Source: Candidatus Poseidoniales archaeon
Lineage (GTDB): Archaea; Thermoplasmatota; Poseidoniia; Poseidoniales; Poseidoniaceae
Direction of reading: 5' to 3'
Assembly (NCBI GenBank): GCA_003602535.1
Contig: QQSA01000021.1
Span: 15,924 to 68,530, forward strand
Length of the DNA: 52,607 bases
Shown: positions 42,108 through 50,714 of the stretch, in pieces
Numbering within the stretch: position 1 is the first letter of the stretch
Layout: each line of letters starts with the position of its first letter
Translations under genes and position numbers: made by a program
Notes under the pieces: generated by a model
The model's database searches: none
The model's input: the letters and a program-made list of their open reading frames with translations, nothing else
What the model was told of the DNA's origin: nothing

Positions 42108-42977
42108 ATGAAGGTAGCAGTACACAACATCATCAACAATGTCGAGCAAGACGAACTCGATGCTGGAAGACTTCAGGAAGTTTACGACATCGGTGTGGAA
42201 TTAGGAAAGAAAGTTTCACTGCCTGATTCATTTAGCACAGAAATCCGCACAGATCTGGTCAAACTAGCAGTGGCAAGTGCTCGTGCTAACCGTCGACAAG
42301 CATACGGTTCCAACGCTCATGTTGGAAAGCGTAAGCCAATGAGTGGTATGAAGCACTCAGTCGAATGGTGGGGCAAGGGACGTGGTGTTTCTCGTATTAT
42401 GAGAAGAACCGGTCAGCGCCGTGGTGCACAAAACCCGCACACTCTGGGTGGACGCCGTGCTCATGGTCCTAAGGTAGAGAAAGACTGGTCTCGTAAGTTA
42501 AACCGTAACGAGAGAAGACTTGCTCGAAACTCTGCTTTAACTGCAACTACTGATGTTGAAATGGTATCCAGCCGTGGACACCGTTTCGCAGAAGAAATTT
42601 CATCTCTTCCTATTATCTTAGGAGACTATTCTGAAAATGGAAAGAAAATTGACATTGAAGCATTCAACCTATCTGGTGGAACTCGCAAAGTCAGTGCAAT
42701 CTTCGAGGCTCTAGGTCTTGGAGACGATCTTCGCCGTGCAAGGGATGGTCGTAAGATTAGAGCAGGAAAGGCTACAATGCGTGGACGTGTCCACAAGACT
42801 CCAAAGAGTGTTCTATTAGTTGTAGCAAATAAAGACGGCCTTGCTAAGGCTGCACGTAATCTCCCAGGCGTCGACGTTGTCGCTGCTAAGGACCTATCAG
42901 CTGAGCATCTCGCCCCTGGTGGCGATCTTGGCCGTCTAACTGTCTTTACTAAGGCAGCAGTGGAGGCACTGAATTGA
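42108..42977 (+). CDS. rpl4: large ribosomal subunit protein uL4
   Basis: 289 residues. Recognised by the AYGSNAHVGKRKPMSGMKHSVEWWGKGRGVSRIM loop region (read in parts) and GRRAHGPKVEKDWSRKLNRNERRLA, the extension that lines the peptide exit tunnel in archaeal uL4. It begins two bases after the uL3 stop. Its length is normal for archaeal uL4. In bacteria uL4 represses its own operon; no comparable target could be shown here. Confidence 0.98.
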   Translation: MKVAVHNIINNVEQDELDAGRLQEVYDIGVELGKKVSLPDSFSTEIRTDLVKLAVASARANRRQAYGSNAHVGKRKPMSGMKHSVEWWGKGRGVSRIMRRTGQRRGAQNPHTLGGRRAHGPKVEKDWSRKLNRNERRLARNSALTATTDVEMVSSRGHRFAEEISSLPIILGDYSENGKKIDIEAFNLSGGTRKVSAIFEALGLGDDLRRARDGRKIRAGKATMRGRVHKTPKSVLLVVANKDGLAKAARNLPGVDVVAAKDLSAEHLAPGGDLGRLTVFTKAAVEALN

Positions 42978-42990
42978 GGAGGTGTGATGA

Positions 42991-43251
42991 ATGGTAAATC
43001 CGTATGATGTAATCATGATGCCTTGGATCACTGAAAAGGCTATGGAAGCAAGAACTGCAGGTAACCGCTTGGAGTTTATTGTTCGCCGCAGCGCTTCTAA
43101 GTCAGAAATAGCAGAAGCAGTTGAGAAATTATTCGATGCTGAAGTTGCTAAAGTCAATGTCCGTAATACCAAGAATGGAAAGGTAGCAAGCGTCAGACTC
43201 GCTGAAGGCTACCATGCAGATGAGGCTGCTATGCGACTTGGCGCATTCTGA
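42991..43251 (+). CDS. rpl23: large ribosomal subunit protein uL23
   Basis: 86 residues, the archaeal-length uL23: MPWITEKAMEAR, LEFIVRRSASKSEIAEAVEKLFDAEVAKVNVRNTKNGK (read in parts). It sits at the exit of the peptide tunnel, where SRP docks. GAGGAGGTG precedes the ATG by seven bases. Confidence 0.97.
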   Translation: MVNPYDVIMMPWITEKAMEARTAGNRLEFIVRRSASKSEIAEAVEKLFDAEVAKVNVRNTKNGKVASVRLAEGYHADEAAMRLGAF

Positions 43252-43263
43252 TGAGGTGATATC

Positions 43264-43983
<720 letters not shown>

Positions 43984-43994
43984 GGTGAATTATT

Positions 43995-44489
43995 ATGGCA
44001 AAGAAAAAGAAGTCCTTTATGACCCCTAAAGCGAGCAGAAGAAAGGCTCGTAAGAAGCGCACAACCGTAACAGGTCGCAAGAAGAAAGAATTCACATACC
44101 GTGGATATGAAGTAGAAGAACTGAAGGCTATGCCGCTTTGGCCATCTGAAGAAGATCCAAGCGCACCTTCAGTAATTACTCTACTAACTAGCCGTGCACG
44201 AAGATCAATTGCTCGTGGGCTATCTTCGGAAAATGAACATTTCATCGATCGTATGCGCCGTTCAACTGGCCGCACCGTTCGCACGCATCGCCGTGACGTC
44301 CCAATCCTGCCTGAATTCGTTGGCAAAAGAATCGCTGTTCACAACGGACAGAATTTCGTTGAGATAGATGTCAAGCCAGAAATGATTGGACACTATCTAG
44401 GAGAGTTCGCCCTAACCAGAAAGAGTGTAACACACTCTGGACCTGGTGTTGGTGCGACACGCTCTTCAACACACGTAGCATTGAAGTGA
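43995..44489 (+). CDS. rps19: small ribosomal subunit protein uS19
   Basis: 164 residues. FTYRGYEVEELKAM, the central RRDVPILPEFVGKRIAVHNGQNFV and MIGHYLGEFALTRKSVTHSGPGVGATRSS are the archaeal/eukaryotic uS19 signature of the small-subunit head. The N-terminal lysine/arginine-rich extension (KKKKSFMTPKASRRKARKKR) is longer than in many archaea. The stop of uL2 (TGA) is the first part of TGAGGTGA, the ribosome-binding site. Confidence 0.97.
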   Translation: MAKKKKSFMTPKASRRKARKKRTTVTGRKKKEFTYRGYEVEELKAMPLWPSEEDPSAPSVITLLTSRARRSIARGLSSENEHFIDRMRRSTGRTVRTHRRDVPILPEFVGKRIAVHNGQNFVEIDVKPEMIGHYLGEFALTRKSVTHSGPGVGATRSSTHVALK

Positions 44490-44499
44490 GGTGAATAAT

Positions 44500-45099
44500 A
44501 TGGGTTGGAAGAAATCAGAAATGGACCGCAGATCCAAGCGTAAGGAACTTCCTCAGAAGGGCTATACTCAGCTACTTCAGGGAAGCCGCCTTGCCACAGC
44601 ACGTGCAGTCAACGTAGATGTTCACGTTAAGCACTTATTCGAAATATCTCGTGCTATCAAGCACCGTACCGCAGGAGATGCGATAACTTTCCTAAACAAT
44701 GTACTGAAGATCGATAGCGACAGACCTGACATCCGAAAGAAGGCTGTTGCAGTTCCATTCCGCTTAGGTTCTGGAAACAAGAAGCGCAAGCGATCTGGAC
44801 CTTCGATGGTCGGTCACCGCAAGGGTGGAGTTGGACCGGGAAGATATCCTGTTAAGGCTAGCCGAATCATGATTAAGTTGCTAGAGAGTTGCATGGAAAA
44901 TGCACGCCATCAGTATGAAGACATAGATCCTGAAGAGATGGTTATTACTCACTGTGCAGCACACCGTGGTCAAATTAAGAGAGGATGGACTCCTCGTGCA
45001 CGTGGAAGTGCCTCTCCAAAGAACCACTACCGAGTTAATCTCGAACTATTCCTAGAAGACTTCAGCGGTGCTGAAGATGAGTTGGAGGATGACTTCTGA
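44500..45099 (+). CDS. rpl22: large ribosomal subunit protein uL22
   Basis: 199 residues. QLLQGSRLATARAVNVDVHVKH, KKRKRSGPSMVGHRKGGVGPGRYPVKASRIMIKLLESCMENA (read in parts) and ITHCAAHRGQIKRGWTPRARGSASPKNHY are characteristic of archaeal uL22, whose loop lines the exit tunnel. ATG 44500 is chosen because it follows GTGAGGTGAATAAT; a GTG at 44491 is within that site. The acidic end (AEDELEDDF) overlaps nothing. Confidence 0.97.
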   Translation: MGWKKSEMDRRSKRKELPQKGYTQLLQGSRLATARAVNVDVHVKHLFEISRAIKHRTAGDAITFLNNVLKIDSDRPDIRKKAVAVPFRLGSGNKKRKRSGPSMVGHRKGGVGPGRYPVKASRIMIKLLESCMENARHQYEDIDPEEMVITHCAAHRGQIKRGWTPRARGSASPKNHYRVNLELFLEDFSGAEDELEDDF

Positions 45100-45109
45100 G
45101 GTGATTATG

Positions 45110-45778
45110 ATGAGCGACAATAAGAGTACACTAAGACGCATTATCGACCGTAACGTCGAGCGCCACCTTGTCAAGGAATTCTTGATGAATAATACCAAGA
45201 AAGCTGGATTCGGCGGATTGGATATTCGCAGAACACCTAACGGTACAGAAGTAACAGTCAAGGCAGAACGCCCTGGAATGGTTATTGGCCGAAAAGGTAA
45301 GATTATCAATGATCTTCAGAAACAACTCGATGAAAGATTTAGTCTTGAAAACCCTCGTCTAAAGGTCGACGAAGTAGAAGATGCAGCATTGAATGCACAA
45401 GTTATGGCTGAGAAGATTGCAAGCGCTATGGAGCGTGGATGGTATTACCGCCGTGCGGGCCACTCTGCTGCTCTCAACATTATGGAAGCTGGAGCACGTG
45501 GTGTAATCATCACTCTTGCAGGTAAGCTAACTGGAAGCAGAAACAGAACACAGAAGTTCATTCGTGGACACGTAAAGTACTGTGGAGAAACAGCATTGGA
45601 ACACATGGATGTTGGTTACTCAGTATGTATCAAGAAATTAGGTACAATCGGAGTTACAGTAGCAATCATGCGTAAAGGAACCAAACTTCCTCATGAAATC
45701 ACAATCTACTCTGAAGAACAACTGAGAATGAATGCAGAAGCAGCAGAAGATGCTCCAGTCGAGGAGGGATCTGAGTGA
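45110..45778 (+). CDS. rps3: small ribosomal subunit protein uS3
   Basis: About 222 residues. The KH domain shows PGMVIGRKGKIINDLQKQLDERF, followed by AGARGVIITLAGKLTGSRNRTQKF and GYSVCIKKLGTIGVTVAIMRKG, typical of archaeal/eukaryotic uS3 at the mRNA entry site. Two ATGs in a row follow GAGGTGATT (45107 and 45110); 45110 gives the spacing seen in the neighbouring genes. The C terminus is acidic. Confidence 0.97.
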   Translation: MSDNKSTLRRIIDRNVERHLVKEFLMNNTKKAGFGGLDIRRTPNGTEVTVKAERPGMVIGRKGKIINDLQKQLDERFSLENPRLKVDEVEDAALNAQVMAEKIASAMERGWYYRRAGHSAALNIMEAGARGVIITLAGKLTGSRNRTQKFIRGHVKYCGETALEHMDVGYSVCIKKLGTIGVTVAIMRKGTKLPHEITIYSEEQLRMNAEAAEDAPVEEGSE

Positions 45779-45966
45779 CCCATGTTTCAAACAGAGAAAT
45801 CGCTTCAATGAGCGCAGATGCTCTCAAAGATAGATTAACAGAGCTGCAAGAAGAACTTCTGCAACTTCGTGCTGAACAGTCACTTGGTGGAACCCCTTCC
45901 AATATGGGTGCTTTCAAGGCTTGTCGACGCTCAATAGCGCGTATCAAGACTAAGATGGCTGAATGA
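45775..45966 (+). CDS. rpl29: large ribosomal subunit protein uL29
   Basis: 63 residues, mostly two helices: LKDRLTELQEELLQLRAEQ and ACRRSIARIKTKMAE are typical of uL29, which sits next to uL23 at the tunnel exit. The start is a GTG overlapping the uS3 stop codon (GTGA), with GAGGAGGGA just upstream. There is no in-frame ATG near this point. Confidence 0.95.
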   Translation: MTHVSNREIASMSADALKDRLTELQEELLQLRAEQSLGGTPSNMGAFKACRRSIARIKTKMAE

Positions 45967-46002
45967 TATTATCAAATTAAAAGAGAAAGGAGGTGAATGA
46001 AA

Positions 46003-46302
46003 ATGGCTGCAATGTGCAATGTATGTGGACTTCCTTTCGAATTATGCATTTGTCAAGAGATTGCTAAGGAGCAACAAAAAGCCACTATCAGCACCGACCG
46101 CCGACGCTACGGCAAGATTGTTACTAAAGTCGAAGGAATCGATGATTCAGCTATCGACATAAATCAACTTGCTAAACTGTTGAAGAATAGGTGTGCTGCT
46201 GGTGGAACTGTTAAAGGACGTGTGATTGAACTTCAAGGAGATCACAAGAAAAAAGCTGCAGCGGTTCTTTCAAACAATGGATTCAATGTGGAGGTGCGAT
46301 AA
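46003..46302 (+). CDS. eif1: translation initiation factor aIF1 (SUI1 family)
   Basis: 99 residues. SUI1/eIF1 domain with RRRYGKIVTKVEGID, LAKLLKNRCAAGGTVKGRVIELQGDHKKKAAAVL; it promotes scanning-like start-codon selection on the small subunit. An N-terminal zinc-knuckle-like CNVCGLPFELCICQE is present, as in many archaeal aIF1 proteins. AAAGGAGGTG ends seven bases before ATG 46003; ATG 45997 is too close to be used. Its place between uL29 and Rpp29 in the operon is the usual archaeal order. Confidence 0.95.
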   Translation: MAAMCNVCGLPFELCICQEIAKEQQKATISTDRRRYGKIVTKVEGIDDSAIDINQLAKLLKNRCAAGGTVKGRVIELQGDHKKKAAAVLSNNGFNVEVR

Positions 46303-46303
46303 G

Positions 46304-46567
46304 ATGGTTAACGCACTTCTGAATCAATCTTGGATAGGACGTGACATGATTGTTACTTCTTCTCCAGATATTGGACTAGTTGGACGTAGCGGTTTAATCG
46401 TTGACGAAACTAGAGAAACCATCACTTTGTTAGAGAATAATCGTGAAGTTATTCTTAGCAAGAGTTCTATCGAATTCAATCTAGGTGGCAGCGATGCCAC
46501 CATCGTTGGAATGTTGATGCGGCAACGTTCCGAGGACAGAATATACCGCAATTATAGGAGTGAGTGA
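46304..46567 (+). CDS. rnp1: RNase P protein component 1 (Rpp29/Pop4)
   Basis: 87 residues. IGRDMIVTSSPDIGLVGRSGLIVDETRETITLLENNREVILSKSSIEFNL (read in parts) is the Sm-like barrel of archaeal Rpp29, which binds the specificity domain of RNase P RNA and helps tRNA 5' maturation. In archaea it is encoded in this ribosomal operon. ATG 46304 follows GAGGTG at the end of the aIF1 gene, overlapping its TAA. Confidence 0.95.
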   Translation: MVNALLNQSWIGRDMIVTSSPDIGLVGRSGLIVDETRETITLLENNREVILSKSSIEFNLGGSDATIVGMLMRQRSEDRIYRNYRSE

Positions 46568-46572
46568 TTACG

Positions 46573-46908
46573 ATGCGCGACATCGGAGTTGATGTGAAAC
46601 CCCCTGCCGGTGAGTGGGATGGAGATGAGAACTGCCCGTTCTACGGGTCCCTGCGCCTACGCGGCCAGGTACTTGAAGGAACAGTAGCAGGAGTAGGAAT
46701 GCTGAGAACAATAGTTGTCGAAAGAGACAATGTTCGTTACATGCAGAAATATGAGAGATATGAAAAGCGCACAAGTGCACTTTCTGCTCATCTTCCAAAT
46801 TGTATTGGCGGAGTAGAAATTGGTGACAGAGTGAAAATCATGGAATGCCGTCCGCTTTCCAAGACAGTTTCATTCTGTGTCATCGAGAACAACGGAGGTG
46901 AGGCTTGA
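46573..46908 (+). CDS. rps17: small ribosomal subunit protein uS17
   Basis: About 111 residues. CPFYGSLRLRGQVLEGTVAGVGMLRTIVVERD and YEKRTSALSAHLPNCIGGVEIGDRVKIMECRPLSKTVSF (read in parts) are the OB-fold of archaeal uS17 in the small-subunit body. ATG 46573 is preferred to a GTG at 46564. Its stop overlaps the start of uL14 (TGATG). Confidence 0.97.
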   Translation: MRDIGVDVKPPAGEWDGDENCPFYGSLRLRGQVLEGTVAGVGMLRTIVVERDNVRYMQKYERYEKRTSALSAHLPNCIGGVEIGDRVKIMECRPLSKTVSFCVIENNGGEA

Positions 46909-47306
46909 TGCGTGGAATCGCAGGTAAGCAAACCCGTGGTCTGCCTACAATGGCTAGATTGCAAGTGGCCGATAACACAGGAGCTAAGATCGCTCAACTG
47001 ATCAACGTTCGCAAGTTAGGTGGCACAATGCGCCGTTATCCAGCAGCAGGCGTTGGAGACTTGATCAAAGTTTCAGTAAAGCGTGGTACTCCTGAAACAC
47101 GTCGACAAATGTTCAACGCAGTAGTAATCCGCCAACGCCGTCCATTCCGTAGAGTCGACGGTACTTGGGTCCAATTCGAAGACAATGCTTGTGTCATTAC
47201 AAATGAAAAAGGCGATGTCCAAGGTTCCGATATCAAAGGGCCTGTATCACGTGAGGCAGCAGAACGCTGGCCTCGTATCGCAGCAACTGCGAAACAGATC
47301 GTATGA
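46908..47306 (+). CDS. rpl14: large ribosomal subunit protein uL14
   Basis: 132 residues. Begins MRGIAGKQTRGLP; LQVADNTGAKIAQLINVR, GVGDLIKVSVKRGTPETRRQMFNAVVIRQRRPFRR and FEDNACVITNEKGDVQGSDIKGPV are the conserved uL14 segments. It forms part of the inter-subunit bridge. ATG 46908 overlaps the TGA of uS17; GGAGGTGAGG precedes it. Confidence 0.98.
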   Translation: MRGIAGKQTRGLPTMARLQVADNTGAKIAQLINVRKLGGTMRRYPAAGVGDLIKVSVKRGTPETRRQMFNAVVIRQRRPFRRVDGTWVQFEDNACVITNEKGDVQGSDIKGPVSREAAERWPRIAATAKQIV

Positions 47307-47315
47307 GGTGATTCA

Positions 47316-47723
47316 ATGGTTAAGAGCAGCAAACCAGGAAAGCAACGCAAAGCACAAGCTAATGCGCCTATGCACATCAAGCGCAAGCGTGTACGCGCTC
47401 GCCTATTATTAGACAAGCCAGACGCACGTCTTGCAGGACTACGTTCCGTCACAGTCCGTGTCGGTGATACAGTACGTGTAGTTCGCGGAGATTTTGCACA
47501 CGGTGGCAAGAGAGTTGGTGGCAAGCGAAATGCAGATCCATTAACTGGTAAAGTTCTCAATGTAGAATCCAATACTGGTCGTATCTTCGTAGAAGGTGCT
47601 ACCGCTACAAAATCAGACAACAGAGAAGAAGCAGTGCCGGTCCACTGCTCGAACGTCGTCGTCGTTAAGTTAGACGAGACGGACAAGTTGCGAATGCAAC
47701 ATTTGACCGCAGATAGGAGTTGA
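47316..47723 (+). CDS. rpl24: large ribosomal subunit protein uL24
   Basis: 135 residues with the KOW motif TVRVGDTVRVVRGDFAHGGKR followed by GKVLNVESNTGRIFVEG, and the basic N terminus PGKQRKAQANAPMHIKRKRVRARL typical of archaeal uL24. It helps initiate assembly of the large subunit. TGAGGTGATTCA before the ATG joins the uL14 stop and the ribosome-binding site. Confidence 0.97.
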   Translation: MVKSSKPGKQRKAQANAPMHIKRKRVRARLLLDKPDARLAGLRSVTVRVGDTVRVVRGDFAHGGKRVGGKRNADPLTGKVLNVESNTGRIFVEGATATKSDNREEAVPVHCSNVVVVKLDETDKLRMQHLTADRS

Positions 47724-47728
47724 ATGAA

Positions 47729-48430
47729 ATGGGAAGTAGTAGTCATTTGAAGCGATTGGCCATCCCTCGTAGCTGGCCTCTTCCACGTAAGACAACAGTT
47801 TGGGTAACACGTCCACGTGCAGGTGCTCATAGTCTTGAGAGATGCATGCCTTTGAATATTGTAATCCGAGATGTTATCGGTCTTGCTAGATCCACCCGTG
47901 AAGTTAGAACAATACTGCACAACGGCCTTGCTAAGGTCGATGGCCGTGTTGTCAAAGACACACGCCGTGGAGTAGGAATAATGGATGTTCTAACTTTAGG
48001 AGAAGAAAATTACCGCTGTGTATTAGACACAAATGGTCGTCTAAGGTACAGAGCAATTTCTGCTGAAGAAGCTGGTTGGAAAGTTTGCCGTGTTGAAGGC
48101 AAATCTACAATCAAGGGAGGAAAGACTCAGGTTCACCTTCACGATGGACGTAACATCTTGGTAGATGATGCGTCTGAACACAAGACTGGAGATTCACTGA
48201 AGATTTCACTTCCAGATCAAAAGGTTCTCGAACACATAAAGTTCGGTGAAGGAACCAGATGTATGCTGGTTGGTGGAGTTCACGTTGGAAAACTTGCAGA
48301 CGTCACCGATGTTATCGTAAAGCGTTCAAGTATGCCTAATGAAGTTGAATTTGATGGATTCGGAACAATTACTGACAACGTATTCTCAGTCGGTAGCTGT
48401 GTTCTACCTGGTGTGGAGGTGAGCCAATGA
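47729..48430 (+). CDS. rps4e: small ribosomal subunit protein eS4
   Basis: 233 residues. HLKRLAIPRSWPLPRKTTVWVTRPRAGAHSLE, VLTLGEENYRC and the C-terminal KOW region GGVHVGKLADVTDV mark eS4, specific to archaea and eukaryotes. ATG 47729 follows TAGGAGTTGAATGAA; the frame-only TTG start at 47720 is not supported. The stop overlaps the ATG of uL5. Confidence 0.97.
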   Translation: MGSSSHLKRLAIPRSWPLPRKTTVWVTRPRAGAHSLERCMPLNIVIRDVIGLARSTREVRTILHNGLAKVDGRVVKDTRRGVGIMDVLTLGEENYRCVLDTNGRLRYRAISAEEAGWKVCRVEGKSTIKGGKTQVHLHDGRNILVDDASEHKTGDSLKISLPDQKVLEHIKFGEGTRCMLVGGVHVGKLADVTDVIVKRSSMPNEVEFDGFGTITDNVFSVGSCVLPGVEVSQ

Positions 48431-48954
48431 GTGAGTCAGTTAACCCAATGGCGGTTCCACAAATTTCCAAGGTAGTAGTCAACATTGGTGTTGGTGAAGG
48501 TGGAGATCGCCTATCCAATGCTGAAAAGGTTCTAAACTTGGTAACCGGAGTTACTCCTGTCAGAACATTAGGTAAGCAACAGAACCGTGACCTCAAGGTA
48601 CGTGTAGGATTCCCAATTGGGTGTAAGGCTACAATGAGGGACTCGGAATCAATCAATAAATTCCTCAAAGATGCATTTTGGGTTCGTGAGAACATTATCC
48701 CAACTTGGAACTTTGACAGAACTGGAAACCTTTCTTTTGGAATTCCAGATTATACTGACTTACCTGAACAAAAATATGATCCAGATATCGGTATCTTTGG
48801 CATGGACATCAATGTCGTGCTTGAGAGGCCTGGCCACCGTGTCAGTCGTCGCCGACGTCGTAGTGCAAAAGTTGCACAGAGCCACCGAACCAATGCTGAT
48901 GAAGCCAGAGCATGGTTTGTTGAGAATTTTGGCATCACAATCTTGGAGGAGTGA
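48427..48954 (+). CDS. rpl5: large ribosomal subunit protein uL5
   Basis: 175 residues. ISKVVVNIGVGEGGDRLSNAEKVLNLVTGVTPVRTLGKQQNRDLKVRVGFPIGCKATMR (read in parts) and FGMDINVVLERPGHRVSRRRR are typical of archaeal uL5, which binds 5S rRNA. The ATG overlaps the eS4 stop (ATGA), with GGAGGTGAG six bases upstream. Confidence 0.98.
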   Translation: MSESVNPMAVPQISKVVVNIGVGEGGDRLSNAEKVLNLVTGVTPVRTLGKQQNRDLKVRVGFPIGCKATMRDSESINKFLKDAFWVRENIIPTWNFDRTGNLSFGIPDYTDLPEQKYDPDIGIFGMDINVVLERPGHRVSRRRRRSAKVAQSHRTNADEARAWFVENFGITILEE

Positions 48955-48956
48955 AA

Positions 48957-49109
48957 ATGGCACGAGACCATGGTGAAAATATTGGAAGAACAAACGGATG
49001 CCGCAGATGTGGACGCCGCCGAGGAATGATTCGCCGTCATGGACTACGACTATGCAGGCAGTGTTTCCGCGATGTAGCTCCAGAAATAGGATTTAAGAAA
49101 ATGAATTGA
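48957..49109 (+). CDS. rps14: small ribosomal subunit protein uS14 (zinc-binding form)
   Basis: A 50-residue protein beginning MARDHGENIGR, with GCRRCGRRRG and LCRQCFRD giving the two CxxC pairs that hold one zinc, and ending GFKKMN. This is the short C+ form of uS14 in the small-subunit head, common in archaea. GGAGGAGTG precedes the ATG. It is in the standard position between uL5 and uS8. Too short for many gene lists but well supported by sequence and location. Confidence 0.97.
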   Translation: MARDHGENIGRTNGCRRCGRRRGMIRRHGLRLCRQCFRDVAPEIGFKKMN

Positions 49110-49119
49110 GGTGATTATG

Positions 49120-49509
49120 ATGCAGTTTGACCCCCTTAATGATGCACTAGCTAAACTCTACAATGCAGAGCAAGCTGGTAAATACAACGTAGACCTCTCT
49201 CCAGCTTCCAAGTTGCTTGGATCTGTTCTAGAGATAATGCAAACCTCCGGCTATGTCGGAGAGATTGAGAAGAACGACGACGGACGTGGAGGAAGTTACA
49301 TCGTGCAACTTCGTGGCGCCATAAACGAATGTGGTGTTGTTAAGCCACGCCACTCAGTCCGCCGCCAGGAGTTCGATAAGTGGGAAGGTCGCTACCTTCC
49401 TGCACAAGATTTCGGGCTACTGATTTTGACTACTAACAGTGGTATTATGCACCACAAAGATGCAAAGGAAAGCCGAATTGGCGGTAAACTCCTTGCATAT
49501 GTTTTCTGA
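49120..49509 (+). CDS. rps8: small ribosomal subunit protein uS8
   Basis: 129 residues. FDPLNDALAKLYNAEQAGK, SKLLGSVLEIMQTSGYVGEIEKNDDGRGGSYIVQLRGAINECGVVKPRHSV (read in parts) and GLLILTTNSGIMHHKDAKESRIGGKLLAYVF are the archaeal uS8 signature; it binds the central domain of 16S rRNA. ATG 49120 is chosen (the second of two ATGs) because it keeps the usual spacing to GAGGTG; 49117 is possible. Confidence 0.97.
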   Translation: MQFDPLNDALAKLYNAEQAGKYNVDLSPASKLLGSVLEIMQTSGYVGEIEKNDDGRGGSYIVQLRGAINECGVVKPRHSVRRQEFDKWEGRYLPAQDFGLLILTTNSGIMHHKDAKESRIGGKLLAYVF

Positions 49510-49519
49510 GGTGATTAGG

Positions 49520-50059
49520 ATGGTAAAATTAGACCGAATTGAACACACAGTAGAAATTCCAGAAGGAGTTTCTGCAACGATTGATGGTGACATGGTCACT
49601 ATCACAGGACCTAAGGGTAACCTATCTAGGGAATTTGCTAGTGCTAGACACGACATTTTCCAAGAGGGTGGCGCTTTACTAGTTCGCATCGATCTTCCTC
49701 GTCGTAAAGAGAGAGCTCTTGCAGGAACATGGAATGCACACTTGAACAATATGGTAAAGGGAGTTACAGAAGGCTTCACATACAAATTGAAGGCACTTTA
49801 CTCTCACTTCCCTATGACATTAGCAGTAAAGGGTAACGAATTCGTAGTAAACAATTACTTTGGAGAGCGCGTCCCAAGGTCTGCTGTAATCCTCAACGGC
49901 GTCGAAGTTAAGGTTCAGAACAAGACTGAAGTGACAGTCAGTGGTATGGACAAGGAAGCAGTTGGACAAACTGCGGCCAACATCGAACGTTGCACTACCG
50001 TAAAGAAGCGTGACAGGCGTGTATTCCAAGATGGAATTTACCTGATCGAGAAGGCATGA
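49520..50059 (+). CDS. rpl6: large ribosomal subunit protein uL6
   Basis: 179 residues. IPEGVSATIDGDMVTITGPKGNLSREF, NNMVKGVTEGFTYKLKALYSHFPMT and YFGERVPRSAVILNGVEVKVQNKTEVTVSGMDKEAVGQTAANIE (read in parts) are standard uL6, near the sarcin-ricin loop. The ATG follows TGAGGTGATTAGG with six-base spacing. The frame extends upstream without a site, overlapping uS8. Confidence 0.98.
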   Translation: MVKLDRIEHTVEIPEGVSATIDGDMVTITGPKGNLSREFASARHDIFQEGGALLVRIDLPRRKERALAGTWNAHLNNMVKGVTEGFTYKLKALYSHFPMTLAVKGNEFVVNNYFGERVPRSAVILNGVEVKVQNKTEVTVSGMDKEAVGQTAANIERCTTVKKRDRRVFQDGIYLIEKA

Positions 50060-50072
50060 TGGAGGAATTGAG

Positions 50073-50714
50073 ATGAGTGATTACGAAAATATGACTGTTG
50101 CTGAACTCAAGGAGTTGCTAAAAGAAGCAGGATTGCCTGTTTCTGGAAAGAAAGCAGACTTGATCGCACGCCTACAAGATGGTGCAGAAGAAACTGCTCC
50201 TGCAGAAGAGGAAATCGTAGAAGAAGAAATCGACGATGAAGTTGATGACGATGACTATGATGACGAAGACTGGGATGATGAGGAATTCGATGAAGAACAC
50301 GTCGCTCGTCAGAAACCAATTCTATCTGATGATATGAAGGCAGCATTAGCATTGCGTGCTGCTCAGAAGAAAGGAACCCCTTCTTTCCGTAGAACCGAAT
50401 GGTTCCGTTACAAGCGTCTATCACGTTCCGGATGGAGAAAACCTCACGGTATGGATAACAAGCAACGCCGCAATTACAAGTATCGTGGTTCTCTTGTAAG
50501 AATTGGACATGGTAAGGTGAAGGCAGCAAATGGTCTACACCCATCAGGTTTCGAAGAAGTTATGGTTCACAATTCTAGTGACTTAGACAGTATGGATGCT
50601 GAGACACAAGCAGCACGTGTTGGCGCTACAGTCGGCGGTCGCAAGCGAGAGATTATTCACTCACGTGCGGATGAATTAGGAATTAGAGTACTAAATCGCA
50701 GGAGGGATCGCTGA
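50073..50714 (+). CDS. rpl32e: large ribosomal subunit protein eL32 with N-terminal SAP domain
   Basis: 213 residues, against about 130-ish for a plain eL32. Residues 1-38 look like a SAP motif (TVAELKELLKEAGLPVSGKKADLIARL, a helix-extended-helix nucleic-acid-binding fold). Residues about 40-75 are a poly-acidic linker. From about residue 100 to the end is the eL32 domain: FRRTEWFRYKRLSRSGWRKPHGMDNKQRRNYKYRGSLVRIGHG... and GFEEVMVHNSSDLDSMDAETQAARVGATVGGRKREIIHSRADELGI (read in parts). The ribosomal domain should bind 23S rRNA; the SAP extension may add another RNA or DNA contact. Ribosome-binding site GGAGG precedes the ATG; its stop overlaps eL19. Confidence 0.94.
   Translation: MSDYENMTVAELKELLKEAGLPVSGKKADLIARLQDGAEETAPAEEEIVEEEIDDEVDDDDYDDEDWDDEEFDEEHVARQKPILSDDMKAALALRAAQKKGTPSFRRTEWFRYKRLSRSGWRKPHGMDNKQRRNYKYRGSLVRIGHGKVKAANGLHPSGFEEVMVHNSSDLDSMDAETQAARVGATVGGRKREIIHSRADELGIRVLNRRRDR

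Noticed and set aside
47036..47920. 294-residue minus-strand reading frame opposite uL14, uL24 and eS4
   Set aside because: It is wholly antisense to three well-conserved ribosomal genes, low in structure and without a start signal.
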